Virus record (IMG/VR): IMGVR_UViG_3300034071_001157
Span: 1-33,551 of that record
Strand: one strand, 5' to 3'
DNA length: 33,551 bases
Origin: a virus
Below are positions 7,743-16,114 of this stretch, piece after piece; position 1 is the stretch's first letter; every line of letters begins with the position of its first letter. The notes beneath the pieces were generated by a model. The model was given only the letters and a program-made list of their open reading frames with translations, made no database searches and was not told the DNA's origin. A program made the position numbers and the translations under genes.

Positions 7743-8555
7743 ATGGCGTCTTACAAACAAGTATCATCACCAATTTTTTTGCCCCTTTCTTTAGCGGAGG
7801 CAAAAGAACACATGCGCATTATTGGCGTGTATGATGATACTACCGTGTTGGCCTTATTGCAAGCTGCAGCGCAAAAAGTACAGGACTATACATGGCGGCC
7901 CATTTGTCAACAATCATGGGAAATGCATTTTGATAGCGTTGAAATTTTTACAGATGTGGTATTAATGGTTAATAAGTACCCGGTTATTAGCATTGATAGT
8001 GTAAAGTATTATAACACATCAAATGAATTAACCACATTAGACACTGCGGAATATGAAGTGGATATTATTAGCGACCCTGTACGGGTTAAGCTACTAAAAA
8101 AACCTTTGATTAAAGAACGATTTGGGGCGTTTGTTATTGCCTTTAAGTCGGGTTATATGGGCTATAAAGGCACTTCAATAACACCAAGTGGTGTAAGTGG
8201 TAATGTGTTAACAAGCAACAATCACGGACTGGTTAATAATCAACCAGTAATACCAACAACCAAGGGTGCATCACACCTTAAAGAGAATGGTTTGTATTAT
8301 GTTATTAATGCAACAACAAACACATTTCAGGTAAGTGAACTGCTGGGTGGAAGTGCGGCAACAATTACGGGCCAAATAACAGGGTTGGTAATGCAGGGGT
8401 TAACCGATTGCCCAAGCCCGATAAAATCAGCCATTAAGTTAATAATGGCGCATCTATATGAACACCGAGAGGATGTTGTTGTGGGTGCATCTGTGGCAGA
8501 ACTACCACAGGCCAGTGAGTACTTATTAGCTCCTTATGTCAACAAATATTATTGA
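7743..8555 (+). CDS. Head-tail connector, gp6/gp8-like, with inserted domain
   Basis: The helical core matches head-tail connector proteins of the HK97 gp6 / phiE125 gp8 type. It has PLSLAEAKEHMRI near residues 14-26, LLQAAAQKVQDYTWRPI, the YPV-containing strand (NKYPVISIDSVKYY), and the closing helix PIKSAIKLIMAHLYEHRED with AYV-like C-terminus. Between FKSGYMGYKG and CPSPIKSA, residues about 143-219, sits an extra domain with HGL, YYVINATTNTFQVS and LGG motifs. A related domain forms the core of the next protein. The family is normally near 190 residues, so the excess length of about 80 matches the insertion. It forms a ring beneath the portal. Confidence 0.82.
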   Translation: MASYKQVSSPIFLPLSLAEAKEHMRIIGVYDDTTVLALLQAAAQKVQDYTWRPICQQSWEMHFDSVEIFTDVVLMVNKYPVISIDSVKYYNTSNELTTLDTAEYEVDIISDPVRVKLLKKPLIKERFGAFVIAFKSGYMGYKGTSITPSGVSGNVLTSNNHGLVNNQPVIPTTKGASHLKENGLYYVINATTNTFQVSELLGGSAATITGQITGLVMQGLTDCPSPIKSAIKLIMAHLYEHREDVVVGASVAELPQASEYLLAPYVNKYY

Positions 8556-8556
8556 A

Positions 8557-9102
8557 ATGAAAACTATACCAACTAATTCAGTAGCAGTAACCGCAAGCGA
8601 TAGCGCATACATTACAGATAGTGTACGTCAGGTGTCAATAGAAGCACCGATTGTGTTCACAAGTGTAAACTTGTCAACCGAAGTGTTAACCAAAGCAGCA
8701 CACGGAATAACGAATGGCGCAGCCGTGCAAGTTGTTGATCCTGGCACAACTAATTTAAGCGGTACCACCATGTATTACGCTATTGATGTAGCTACCGACA
8801 CGCTAAAACTAAGTACTGTTGTGGGCGGTTCGGCTGTTAATATTGGAGGTGCAGCAACAACTGCACCAACCTTGAGGGTGTCTGAAAGGGTAGTTACAGC
8901 AAGGGTTGAGGGTTGTATTAGCGTGGTTGGTGCTGGTGATGTGGTGGTACTGCCAACTGGCCATTTAGATACTGACACCGCAACACTTGCTGTTGGTGGT
9001 GCTGTAAAATACACACTTGCAGCTGGGCAGTTTTTGCCCGTGGAAGTAAAAAAGGTATTTGCAACTGGAACAACCGCAACCGGGATAGTTTGTAATTATT
9101 AA
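8557..9102 (+). CDS. Hypothetical structural protein with HGL/YY-GG domain
   Basis: This 181-residue beta-rich protein contains, at residues about 30-107, the same domain that is inserted in the preceding connector: TKAAHGITNGAAVQVV, MYYAIDVATDTLKLS and VVGGSAVNI. The C-terminal part (VVLPTGHLDTDTATLAVGGA) is also beta-rich and rich in Thr and Val. The start at 8557 lies 1 base after the upstream stop and matches the spacing of neighbouring genes; an ATG at 8536 overlapping the upstream gene is the alternative. A surface or decoration role on head or neck is inferred from composition and position. Confidence 0.7.
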   Translation: MKTIPTNSVAVTASDSAYITDSVRQVSIEAPIVFTSVNLSTEVLTKAAHGITNGAAVQVVDPGTTNLSGTTMYYAIDVATDTLKLSTVVGGSAVNIGGAATTAPTLRVSERVVTARVEGCISVVGAGDVVVLPTGHLDTDTATLAVGGAVKYTLAAGQFLPVEVKKVFATGTTATGIVCNY

Positions 9103-9103
9103 C

Positions 9104-9436
9104 ATGGGAATAGCCGCAGGCACATTAGACAGAATTGTAACCATTAGCGAAAGCGAAAGAGTGCAATCAGGTAGTGGCCAGTTTACAATAACGTGGACGG
9201 CCATTTTAACCAATTACCCAGCGAGGCGAATGCAAAAGGGTGGCGGCCAAAATTACGAAGGTGAGCAGCGTGTAAGTAATAACACTGAGAGCTTCCAAAT
9301 TCGTTATAGTGGTGTTGTTGTTAAGGCGGGAATGAGATTAGAATACAATGGTGATATTTACAACATTGTAAACGTTCAAGAAGTTGGAAGAAACGTAGGG
9401 TATGAATTAATGTGTGAAAAAAAGGATAATCAATGA
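9104..9436 (+). CDS. Head-tail joining (stopper/adaptor) protein
   Basis: This 110-residue protein matches the phage head-tail joining family (SPP1 gp16-like stopper). It has the N-terminal AGTLDRIVTISESERVQSG segment, the W-containing strand FTITWTAI, and the C-terminal RLEYNGDIYNIVNVQEVGR stretch that forms the closing beta barrel. It sits between the connector and the tail completion protein, the standard order. It would close the connector after packaging and connect to the tail. Confidence 0.85.
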   Translation: MGIAAGTLDRIVTISESERVQSGSGQFTITWTAILTNYPARRMQKGGGQNYEGEQRVSNNTESFQIRYSGVVVKAGMRLEYNGDIYNIVNVQEVGRNVGYELMCEKKDNQ

Positions 9437-9849
9437 GTGTAAGTAAAGCACTATTCTATTTATTAACCACCAATTCAACGGTGGCCAGCTATGTAAGCAA
9501 TGGGGATGATACATTTAGGGTTCATCCATTGACTGCATACATAGAAGAGCATGTGCCATACATTACTATCCAAGAGATTACCAATAACCCAAACAACACC
9601 AAAAATGCGCCATCAAGTGTTGATAGTTTAACGGTTCAAATCAACGTTATACATGATAACTATGATGGTGTAAAAATTTTGTGCAACGCAGTAAGAAGTG
9701 CTTTAGATTACCAACAAGGCACATTTAACGGTGTGGAAATACAGCACATTAGTTTCCAAGGATCAAACGATGTGTACGAAGACAATGTGCAGTTAAATGG
9801 TGGTGTTATGGTACAGCAAGAGTACTTAGTAAGAATGATTAATGATTAA
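9433..9849 (+). CDS. Tail completion protein, DUF3168-like
   Basis: This 138-residue protein overlaps the upstream gene by 4 bases (ATGA). It resembles DUF3168 tail completion proteins (SPP1 gp17 type): ALFYLLTTNSTVASYVSN at the N-terminus, then VPYITIQEITN, and the core VDSLTVQINVIHDNYDGVKILCNAVRSAL. The family caps the head-proximal end of the tail. The location directly before the tail tube genes supports this. Confidence 0.82.
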   Translation: MSVSKALFYLLTTNSTVASYVSNGDDTFRVHPLTAYIEEHVPYITIQEITNNPNNTKNAPSSVDSLTVQINVIHDNYDGVKILCNAVRSALDYQQGTFNGVEIQHISFQGSNDVYEDNVQLNGGVMVQQEYLVRMIND

Positions 9850-9854
9850 ACAAA

Positions 9855-10673
9855 ATGGCAACTGAAAACGGGACCGATATAATACTTTTTGTGGATGGTG
9901 AGCGATTTGCGGCACTAACTGCAAATGAGTTAAATATTAGTGGTGCAACTAGAGATACCACCAATAAGGATTCAGGCGGTTGGAAAGAATTGGAATATGG
10001 CCTGAAAGAGGGTTCGTTTAGCGGAACCGGATTGTTTTTGCATGAAAACAAAAACCTGCTCACATACAGCGAAGCCTTGGGAAATGCTGCATGGGTTAAA
10101 ACAGGTTTGGCGGTAAGCTCAACCCCACAAATGGGTATTAATGGTTTAAAAACAGCCTTTTTAATTACCGGTATTTCTTCGGGTGATTCTTTGTTGCAAA
10201 ACATTCCCGATATTGATATGGGCACTACAATTGTGTTAAGTGTTTGGCTAGCCGGAAGTGGAAACATAAAGTTAAGCATTGTTGAAAGTGGGGGTGAAGA
10301 AGAAACAACCATTACTTTAACATCTACTTTAACACGTTACACACTTTCGTACACATTAATGGAGGGAACATCAATACAGGCCGGAATAGAAGCCGGAACA
10401 GCTACCAGTGTAACAATGGTTAATCCACAACTAGAAATTAACAGTGATGGTTTGGCAACAGCATACAAGCCTAGTGGTAGGCTATATAATTACTTTATGA
10501 ATTGCATAATTAACAACACTAAGGTTGATTGTGTGGTAACCAACCAAAAGGATTACAAGATAAGCGGACAGGCTTTAATTAACACATTTGGCATCTCTGC
10601 CCCAATGGAGGATAACGCAACGATAAACGCAGATTTTACACTTAGCAATTTAATTTCAACATCAACTTTTTAA
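9855..10673 (+). CDS. Tail tube protein paralog with inserted carbohydrate-binding-like domain
   Basis: The ends of this 272-residue protein are paralogous to the next gene. Both start MATENGT, both have RDTTNK-SGGWK-EYGL at residues 33-50, and both end in SAPMEDNAT plus an alternating-strand tail. Residues about 67-209 are an extra domain beginning NLLTYSEALGNAAWVKTG and ending PQLEINSDGLATAYKPSGR. That is the pattern of jelly-roll carbohydrate-binding-like domains found in phage tail and fibre proteins. Removing it leaves a protein the size of the paralog. It probably forms part of the tail tube, with the extra domain projecting outward, although a minor tube or neck role is possible. Confidence 0.8.
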   Translation: MATENGTDIILFVDGERFAALTANELNISGATRDTTNKDSGGWKELEYGLKEGSFSGTGLFLHENKNLLTYSEALGNAAWVKTGLAVSSTPQMGINGLKTAFLITGISSGDSLLQNIPDIDMGTTIVLSVWLAGSGNIKLSIVESGGEEETTITLTSTLTRYTLSYTLMEGTSIQAGIEAGTATSVTMVNPQLEINSDGLATAYKPSGRLYNYFMNCIINNTKVDCVVTNQKDYKISGQALINTFGISAPMEDNATINADFTLSNLISTSTF

Positions 10674-10685
10674 TAAAAACTAAAA

Positions 10686-11108
10686 ATGGCAACTGAAAAC
10701 GGAACCGCGATTAAAATATTTGTAGGCTCACTACCGGGCAAGGTAGTACATGGCTTAACCAGCAATGAGGCTTCTATCACTCGTGCATTGCGCGATACCA
10801 CCAATAAAGCAAGTGGCGGATGGAAGGCGCAGGAGTATGGCCTTGGTGAAGGTGGTTTTAGCATTACATCAAATTATGATGCAGATGCTAATTCATCAAC
10901 CGTTTACCGATGGGAAGATTTTTTAACGGCATTGTTTGACAAAACAAAACTAACGGTACACTTTACAGATGCGGTAACTGGCCACCAACGCATAACAGCA
11001 ACCTGTTTAGTTACTAGCTGCCCATTATCTGCACCAATGGAAGATAACGCAACCTTTACGGTTGACTTGGCTTGGGATGGTGCGCCAACAATTGCAACAG
11101 TATCTTAA
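10686..11108 (+). CDS. Major tail tube protein
   Basis: This 140-residue protein is the compact tail tube paralog. It shares MATENGT, ALRDTTNKASGGWKAQEYGL and PLSAPMEDNATFTVDLAWDG with the upstream gene but has no inserted domain. Size, beta-rich sequence and position just before the tail chaperone pair fit the major tail protein that polymerises into the tube around the tape measure. The DNA of the two starts is also nearly identical, pointing to tandem duplication. Confidence 0.82.
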   Translation: MATENGTAIKIFVGSLPGKVVHGLTSNEASITRALRDTTNKASGGWKAQEYGLGEGGFSITSNYDADANSSTVYRWEDFLTALFDKTKLTVHFTDAVTGHQRITATCLVTSCPLSAPMEDNATFTVDLAWDGAPTIATVS

Positions 11109-11118
11109 TTAAAATTAT

Positions 11119-11502
11119 ATGAGCACAGCAAAAAACAAAAAAGAAGCACCAAATGAGGCCGGATTGGTGTCAACATCACAAGTAATCACATCAATAACCT
11201 ACAATGGCGAGGAAGTGCCATTTGCAGTGTCAACCAAGGCTGTAATGGCTATTGAAAAGCAGTTGGAACAACCCTTGCAAAAAGTGATTATAGATTACAA
11301 CATGAACCACGCTGTTGTAGCTATCCGTGAGTGTATTAAGGCTGGCTACACCAACCGAAACAACCCGGATAAGGCGGCAACAATTACCGATGATTATGTT
11401 GTTGCATTAATTGATGAAGCGCCTGGTACTTATAACAACGCATACCTGACATTGGATGTTGCTTGGCAAAAGTTCCATAACATCCAAAAATCGGGAAACT
11501 AG
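11119..11502 (+). CDS. Tail assembly chaperone, short form (G-like)
   Basis: This 127-residue protein is the short product of a G/GT-type chaperone pair that binds the tape measure protein and recruits tube subunits in lambda-like tails. It has the expected position between tube and tape measure. Its last codons read TCG GGA AAC TAG, containing a perfect slippery heptamer GGGAAAC in frame immediately before the stop. Slipping by -1 continues into the open frame that follows. Residues 30-60 (YNGEEVPFAVSTKAVMAIEKQ) and the helical C-terminus fit other siphophage chaperones. Confidence 0.82.
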   Translation: MSTAKNKKEAPNEAGLVSTSQVITSITYNGEEVPFAVSTKAVMAIEKQLEQPLQKVIIDYNMNHAVVAIRECIKAGYTNRNNPDKAATITDDYVVALIDEAPGTYNNAYLTLDVAWQKFHNIQKSGN

Positions 11503-11526
11503 CCAGCCTTCCCGTTGAGGAGGGCT
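11493..11526 (+). promoter_or_regulatory. -1 programmed frameshift signal
   Basis: The slippery heptamer G_GGA_AAC (11493-11499) stands in the zero frame directly before TAG (11500-11502). After a 5-nt spacer, an 8-bp stem follows: AGCCTTCC (11505-11512), a 6-nt loop, and GGAGGGCT (11519-11526), with one G-U pair. Heptamer type, spacer and stem are as expected for tail chaperone frameshifting, where lambda uses GGGAAAG. Confidence 0.88.
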
Positions 11527-11846
11527 TGATTGATTACAACCTGCTGTGTTCAATCCTTGCGGGTGTGTGTATGTTGAGCGAAAACGAAGTTAATAACTGC
11601 GATGTAACTTATCTGCACCACCGCTGGGTTGGCACTTGCCACAGGTTGCAAATAGAAGAAAGGAGCAAGTTTGAAGTGGCCAGATGGCAAACGCTATTTG
11701 GCAATATGTTTCAAACAAAAACAACGGCAGCGGAACGTAAACGGGTTTCAACTTTTCCATGGGAAAACGAAAAAACCAAACCAAAACTACCAGAAAAAAC
11801 AGCAGAACGGCTCAAACAATATGGCGCAAGTAATACCAGTAAATAG
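11499..11846 (+). CDS. T extension of the tail chaperone, made by -1 frameshift
   Basis: This open frame extends upstream to a stop at 11478 and has no ATG near its beginning; the first usable start would be a TTG at 11526. Entered by -1 slippage at 11493-11499 it adds about 115 residues (LASLPVEEGLIDYNLLCSIL onward) to the 127-residue short form, giving a fusion of about 242 residues. Motifs include WVGTCHRLQIEERSKFEVARWQT and a Lys/Pro-rich tail. The long form is normally made in small amounts and links the tape measure to tube subunits. It overlaps the next gene by 26 bases. Confidence 0.82.
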   Translation, partial: LASLPVEEGLIDYNLLCSILAGVCMLSENEVNNCDVTYLHHRWVGTCHRLQIEERSKFEVARWQTLFGNMFQTKTTAAERKRVSTFPWENEKTKPKLPEKTAERLKQYGASNTSK

Positions 11847-12375
11847 CATTCGCAACATGGTTATAAAAGACTTTGGCGAGGTAAAACTTGCCCTAGAAGC
11901 TATGGCTGGAAGCGGAGGTTTTGTAAAGTCTGATGTTGATGTGATTTTAAAAAAAGCGGCTAAACCAATGATTGAAGCCATGAAGGCCAAAGCACCTGAA
12001 AAAACAGGTAGGCTTAAGGATTCAATTACGGTGTGGAGTGCAAAAAAACGGCCATACAGGGTGTATGTTGGCCCAAGTTATAAATTATGGAACGGGGGCG
12101 GCAGAATAGCCCATATTATCGAATTTGGAACGGTAAGCAGAACCATGTTAAAGGGGTTAAGGGCTGGCGGTATAACACAATCAACCATGCAGCCATTTGC
12201 AGGGCCGCCAATGTTTGCTCCATACAAGGGTAAAAAACTTGGCGCAGTTGCGGCACGGCCATTTATTAGGCCAGCAGTAGAAGCCACATCAAATCAAGTC
12301 ATTGAAAATATCAAAATAGCCATGATGCCCTATTTGTTAAAGCAAGCGTTGCAGAAAGGATTGGTAGTTAAATGA
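11821..12375 (+). CDS. HK97 gp10-like minor tail (neck) protein
   Basis: This 184-residue protein fits the HK97 gp10 family: AKPMIEAMKAKAPEKTGRLKDSI near residues 45-67, then YRVYVGPSY, IAHIIEFGT and the closing ARPFIRPAVEAT. The ATG at 11821 is chosen as an in-frame TTG at 11671 lies deep in the chaperone frame. The gene usually lies before the tube gene, so its place after the chaperone is a small rearrangement. Its ATGA stop overlap with the tape measure gene suggests coupled translation. Confidence 0.85.
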   Translation: MAQVIPVNSIRNMVIKDFGEVKLALEAMAGSGGFVKSDVDVILKKAAKPMIEAMKAKAPEKTGRLKDSITVWSAKKRPYRVYVGPSYKLWNGGGRIAHIIEFGTVSRTMLKGLRAGGITQSTMQPFAGPPMFAPYKGKKLGAVAARPFIRPAVEATSNQVIENIKIAMMPYLLKQALQKGLVVK

Positions 12376-14030
12376 AGCAAATATATGTACCAATAACATT
12401 AGGGGTTGATTCTTATAAAAAAGAATTGGGCGAGGCCGCTGCTGCAACTTCCGCTGCTGGTTCAAAAATTGCTGAATCAGCAGCAGAAACAAGTAAAGCA
12501 AACGAAAAACAAGCGGTAAGTATTCAAAATGTAACCAAAGAATACAGGGCTGCTGCAAAAGAAGCTAGAAATCTTGCTGCTGCGTATGGGTTAACACACC
12601 CGGCAAGCATTGAGGCAGCACAAAGGGCTGGCGAGTTAAAGGATCAAATCGGTGATGCCAACATTGTGATTGACGCTTTTAGTGCCGACAGTAAGTTTAC
12701 TGCCGTTGCAAAAGCTATGCAAGCGGCAGCAGGGGCCACAAGCATCGTAACTGGCGCAATGGGGCTATTGGGTGTTGAGAGTAAAGACACCCAAGAAATG
12801 ATGCTGAAGCTGCAAAGTGCATTGGCGCTAACCCAGGGCATTGCATCTATCAAAGAAATGGGTGCAAGTTTTACCGCTGTTTCTGCTATTATTAAAATTC
12901 AAGTCATACCTTCAATAATGGCAATGAATGCTGCACAAACAGCGGGTGTTGGATTGGTGTTAGCGGCTGTTGCGGCCATTGTTATTATGGCTGTTAGTTA
13001 TTCAAATGCTGCTGATGCGGCTGAGCGGCTTGAAAAAGCGCAGCAGAACGCAGCACAAAATGCCAAACTAGATAATGATGCCTTAATTGCTGCCAAAAAA
13101 GCCCAATTTAAGGATGAAGAATTAAGAATAAGACTACTAAAAGAGGGTTACGCAAAATCTCACGCTGAGCTGGAGTTAAACAAGCGCAAGGAACTGTTAG
13201 CAGAAAGGGAGATTTACGAAGCAAGTCATAAAACTTATATTGACAGGCAGCGGGCCGAAAGTAGAGTGGCTGACATTAAAAAATATTATGCCCAACAAGA
13301 AATTGATTTAATAAAAAAGATTGAAGAGGCTAGGCATATAACCCGTGCCAAAACATCTACCGCACAAGCAAAACCAGGCAGGGATAGTTTAACCATGCAG
13401 CGGGATTCAATCATTAAACGAACCAACGCACAAATTGAACTTGAAAAATCTGAAATGCAGCGGGCAAGCACCGCATTTGCTGAAAATTCAAAAGAAGCAT
13501 TAGCAACCCGCGAAAAAGCATTCTCAGAACAAGCTGCGGCTTTAAACCAAAACATTCAAACAGGCGTTGTTGGCATTGCTGCTGCAATAGGCACTGCAAT
13601 AGCCTCTGGTGTTGACCCAATAAGGGCGGCTGGTGGTGCGTTGCTTGGCGCATTGGGTAGCTTTATGCAACAACTTGGTGCGCAAATGATAACCATTGGT
13701 ATCTTAGGTACTGCATTTACAAAGGCAGTTGCTAGTTTGCAATGGTACGTAGCTATTCCTTTGGGTATTGCGTTAGTTGCTGCTGGTGCCGCGTTAAGTA
13801 CGATTGCAAACAAAGGACCGGGTGGCGGGGGTAGGGCAACCAGTCCAAGTGTATCAACTGGTGGTGGGCCACGTAGCGGATTTGGCTCAACTAGTGGCAC
13901 ATCAACGGGCTTTGGCTCAAACCAAATGGTACCAGCAATGGTTACTGTAAATGGTAAGATAAGCGGCAGGGATATACAGTTGGTAAGCGGTAGGGAAAAT
14001 GTATTTAGTAAAAGATTAACTGGAAAATAA
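12372..14030 (+). CDS. Tape measure protein
   Basis: This 552-residue Ala-rich, mostly helical protein begins with the typical tape measure start (MKQIYVPITLGVDSYKKELG, then long Ala/Lys/Glu helices). It has hydrophobic segments near residues 192-210 (AGVGLVLAAVAAIVIMAV) and 400-470 (GVVGIAAAIGTAIASG; VAIPLGIALVAAGAAL), a long charged coiled coil between them, and a Gly/Ser-rich tail. It sets tail length; at about 0.15 nm per residue the tail would be near 80 nm. The last 60 residues are low-complexity and may be processed. Confidence 0.88.
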   Translation: MKQIYVPITLGVDSYKKELGEAAAATSAAGSKIAESAAETSKANEKQAVSIQNVTKEYRAAAKEARNLAAAYGLTHPASIEAAQRAGELKDQIGDANIVIDAFSADSKFTAVAKAMQAAAGATSIVTGAMGLLGVESKDTQEMMLKLQSALALTQGIASIKEMGASFTAVSAIIKIQVIPSIMAMNAAQTAGVGLVLAAVAAIVIMAVSYSNAADAAERLEKAQQNAAQNAKLDNDALIAAKKAQFKDEELRIRLLKEGYAKSHAELELNKRKELLAEREIYEASHKTYIDRQRAESRVADIKKYYAQQEIDLIKKIEEARHITRAKTSTAQAKPGRDSLTMQRDSIIKRTNAQIELEKSEMQRASTAFAENSKEALATREKAFSEQAAALNQNIQTGVVGIAAAIGTAIASGVDPIRAAGGALLGALGSFMQQLGAQMITIGILGTAFTKAVASLQWYVAIPLGIALVAAGAALSTIANKGPGGGGRATSPSVSTGGGPRSGFGSTSGTSTGFGSNQMVPAMVTVNGKISGRDIQLVSGRENVFSKRLTGK

Positions 14031-14032
14031 CC

Positions 14033-16114
14033 ATGGCCAAACGAATATTATTTCAGGATAATGCGGTGTATGGGAATATACAAGGTATGTGCGTGGTTAA
14101 TATTATCACCAACGATTCTGTAACTGAAGATATAATACCCATGATAACAAATGCGCTAAACATAGCGTATGATGGCGATGGGGATGGAATGTTTGATAAT
14201 ATTTTACAAGGTAGTGCATGCGTTGTTGGGTTGGAAGTTACATTAGGTAGTGATTTGGATACCTTCTTAAACAACCTGGTTGGTGATGAGTCGCAATATT
14301 TTATTGAGGTGTTACGCAACGGCAACAGGGAATGGATAGGCAAAATATTAACAGACACCAGCACACACCAAGACACTAGCGAAGTTTACAGCTACACACT
14401 TACAGCAACGTGTGGGCTTGCATCATTGCAGGAATATGATTTTGATTTTGCGTTTACAAGTGTTGACACGCACTTTACACTTGGTAATTGCTTAAGAAAT
14501 GCGCTTTTGCCTACATATACTGATTGGGCATATAGCACAACCGATGTGCATATTGTGAGCACACTGAATGCTTATGAATTAAACCAAGCTGCTTTTGATG
14601 ATACCAACTGCCCGCTTGAATTGAGTAGGTGTTTGCGTTCTGCATTTATAAAGGATGTTGAAGATGATGAGGCTTACAATTGTGCTGAAATTATTGAATT
14701 GATATTGCGGCCTTTTGGTTGCAGAATAAGGATGCAAAACGGAAGCTGGCAAATTATTAAGCCTGATGCTTTTACACAAACAAATGTGCGGGTGTTCAGA
14801 TATGGGAATAGAAGTTACACATCTGGTCCATTAAGCACAGCATTGCTAACACACCAAGTAAGTGAAGATACTGGCAATTTGCGCACCATGGCCGGAAATG
14901 CTTTTGCGTACAAGCCAGCTTTAATAAGGGTTGACACGGACTGGAAGCCAAACAGTAGTTTGATTGTAAAAAAAGCGTATAGTGGTAGTGTTTTAGATTT
15001 TAACGCAAGTGTTGCCGACCTTGATACTTATTCTTTGGAGTTTAGTGCAAGTATTACTTATGAAGTGCCTCGTGTAATTTTAAACGGTACCAGCAAGCAA
15101 GATGGCACCGTGCGATTTTACTTTATTGTAAAAGCATACAGCGATAATGGAACGGTTGACAAGTACAGGCTTGTATATGATGAAACGTTGGGCTTTTATT
15201 GGACAACTGATTTAAACGCATTTGCATGGTATGATATGCCAGAGGTTACCGACCAACGAACTTATGATACGCAAGATTTTAGGGTGATTATACCCATAAA
15301 CAACGATACCACAATTGATACTATTAACATCCGATTTTACCCAAATGTGTTAAACAGCACTTGTTCCGCAAACATAAGTTGGGGCGGCACATTAGAACTT
15401 AAACAGGAGTTTGGCAACACGGAATTTGAAGATGATTTATCTTATCAAGCCAACAACACTGTTTTATCAAGCAATAGCGTTTACAAGCGCAGTGAAATAC
15501 TTATAGGCGACAGCAATAATAGCTTTGTTGCTGGAGCTATTGAGGTAAACAACGGTACTGAATGGCAACGTAGCGCAGCGTGGTATTTAACACACCTTTC
15601 AGGCTCTAATTACCCCATAGGCATGTTACTAAGTCGTACCATATTAAGAATGCAGCGCGTAAGCATAGGGGTGTACCAAGGTGGTTTTTATTTTGGCAAT
15701 GAACTAACCCCGTTTAACACCATTGTATATTCCGGCAGGGTTTATTTTTTTAATTCAGGGGATTGGGATTACAAAGAGAATACCATCAATGGTGATTGGA
15801 TTGCTATACAAGGGGCAGACACGGGAATTGGAACCGATACCACGGCACCACGATTGAGCGAAACAGCCAAGCTGAAAAAACAAATAAAAAGGCTGCAAAA
15901 CCAAGCAAAAGATACCGGTGTTGGATTGGGGCAGCAAGGGGCGATTATTAAACAACAAGCACAAGAAATTGAGCGTTTAAAAAGGTTAATCACCACCAAA
16001 CAGGATGATATTTGGCGCAACGTTATTCAACCGGAGGGTTACATACCGGGTGATGAGTATAATGTAAAAATCAAAGAGGGTGATAATGGTGAGCCTATAA
16101 TTTCAATTGGTTAA
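14033..16114 (+). CDS. Tail tip / baseplate protein
   Basis: This 693-residue protein directly follows the tape measure, where distal tail and hub proteins lie. The N-terminal 150 residues (AKRILFQDNAVYGNIQGMCV, YFIEVLRNGNREWIGKILTD) look like a ring-forming beta domain. The long middle is beta-rich with Asn/Asp/Thr repeats. Residues about 608-665 form a coiled coil (LKKQIKRLQNQAK, IIKQQAQEIERLKRLI) that may trimerise. A short C-terminal domain ends at IISIG. It is probably the tail hub or host-contact tip; the family assignment is by order and architecture. Confidence 0.68.
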   Translation: MAKRILFQDNAVYGNIQGMCVVNIITNDSVTEDIIPMITNALNIAYDGDGDGMFDNILQGSACVVGLEVTLGSDLDTFLNNLVGDESQYFIEVLRNGNREWIGKILTDTSTHQDTSEVYSYTLTATCGLASLQEYDFDFAFTSVDTHFTLGNCLRNALLPTYTDWAYSTTDVHIVSTLNAYELNQAAFDDTNCPLELSRCLRSAFIKDVEDDEAYNCAEIIELILRPFGCRIRMQNGSWQIIKPDAFTQTNVRVFRYGNRSYTSGPLSTALLTHQVSEDTGNLRTMAGNAFAYKPALIRVDTDWKPNSSLIVKKAYSGSVLDFNASVADLDTYSLEFSASITYEVPRVILNGTSKQDGTVRFYFIVKAYSDNGTVDKYRLVYDETLGFYWTTDLNAFAWYDMPEVTDQRTYDTQDFRVIIPINNDTTIDTINIRFYPNVLNSTCSANISWGGTLELKQEFGNTEFEDDLSYQANNTVLSSNSVYKRSEILIGDSNNSFVAGAIEVNNGTEWQRSAAWYLTHLSGSNYPIGMLLSRTILRMQRVSIGVYQGGFYFGNELTPFNTIVYSGRVYFFNSGDWDYKENTINGDWIAIQGADTGIGTDTTAPRLSETAKLKKQIKRLQNQAKDTGVGLGQQGAIIKQQAQEIERLKRLITTKQDDIWRNVIQPEGYIPGDEYNVKIKEGDNGEPIISIG

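Noticed and set aside
11526-11846. Independent gene starting at TTG
   Set aside because: The frame is open upstream to 11481 and joined to the preceding gene by a GGGAAAC slip site with stem-loop; a frameshifted extension explains it better.
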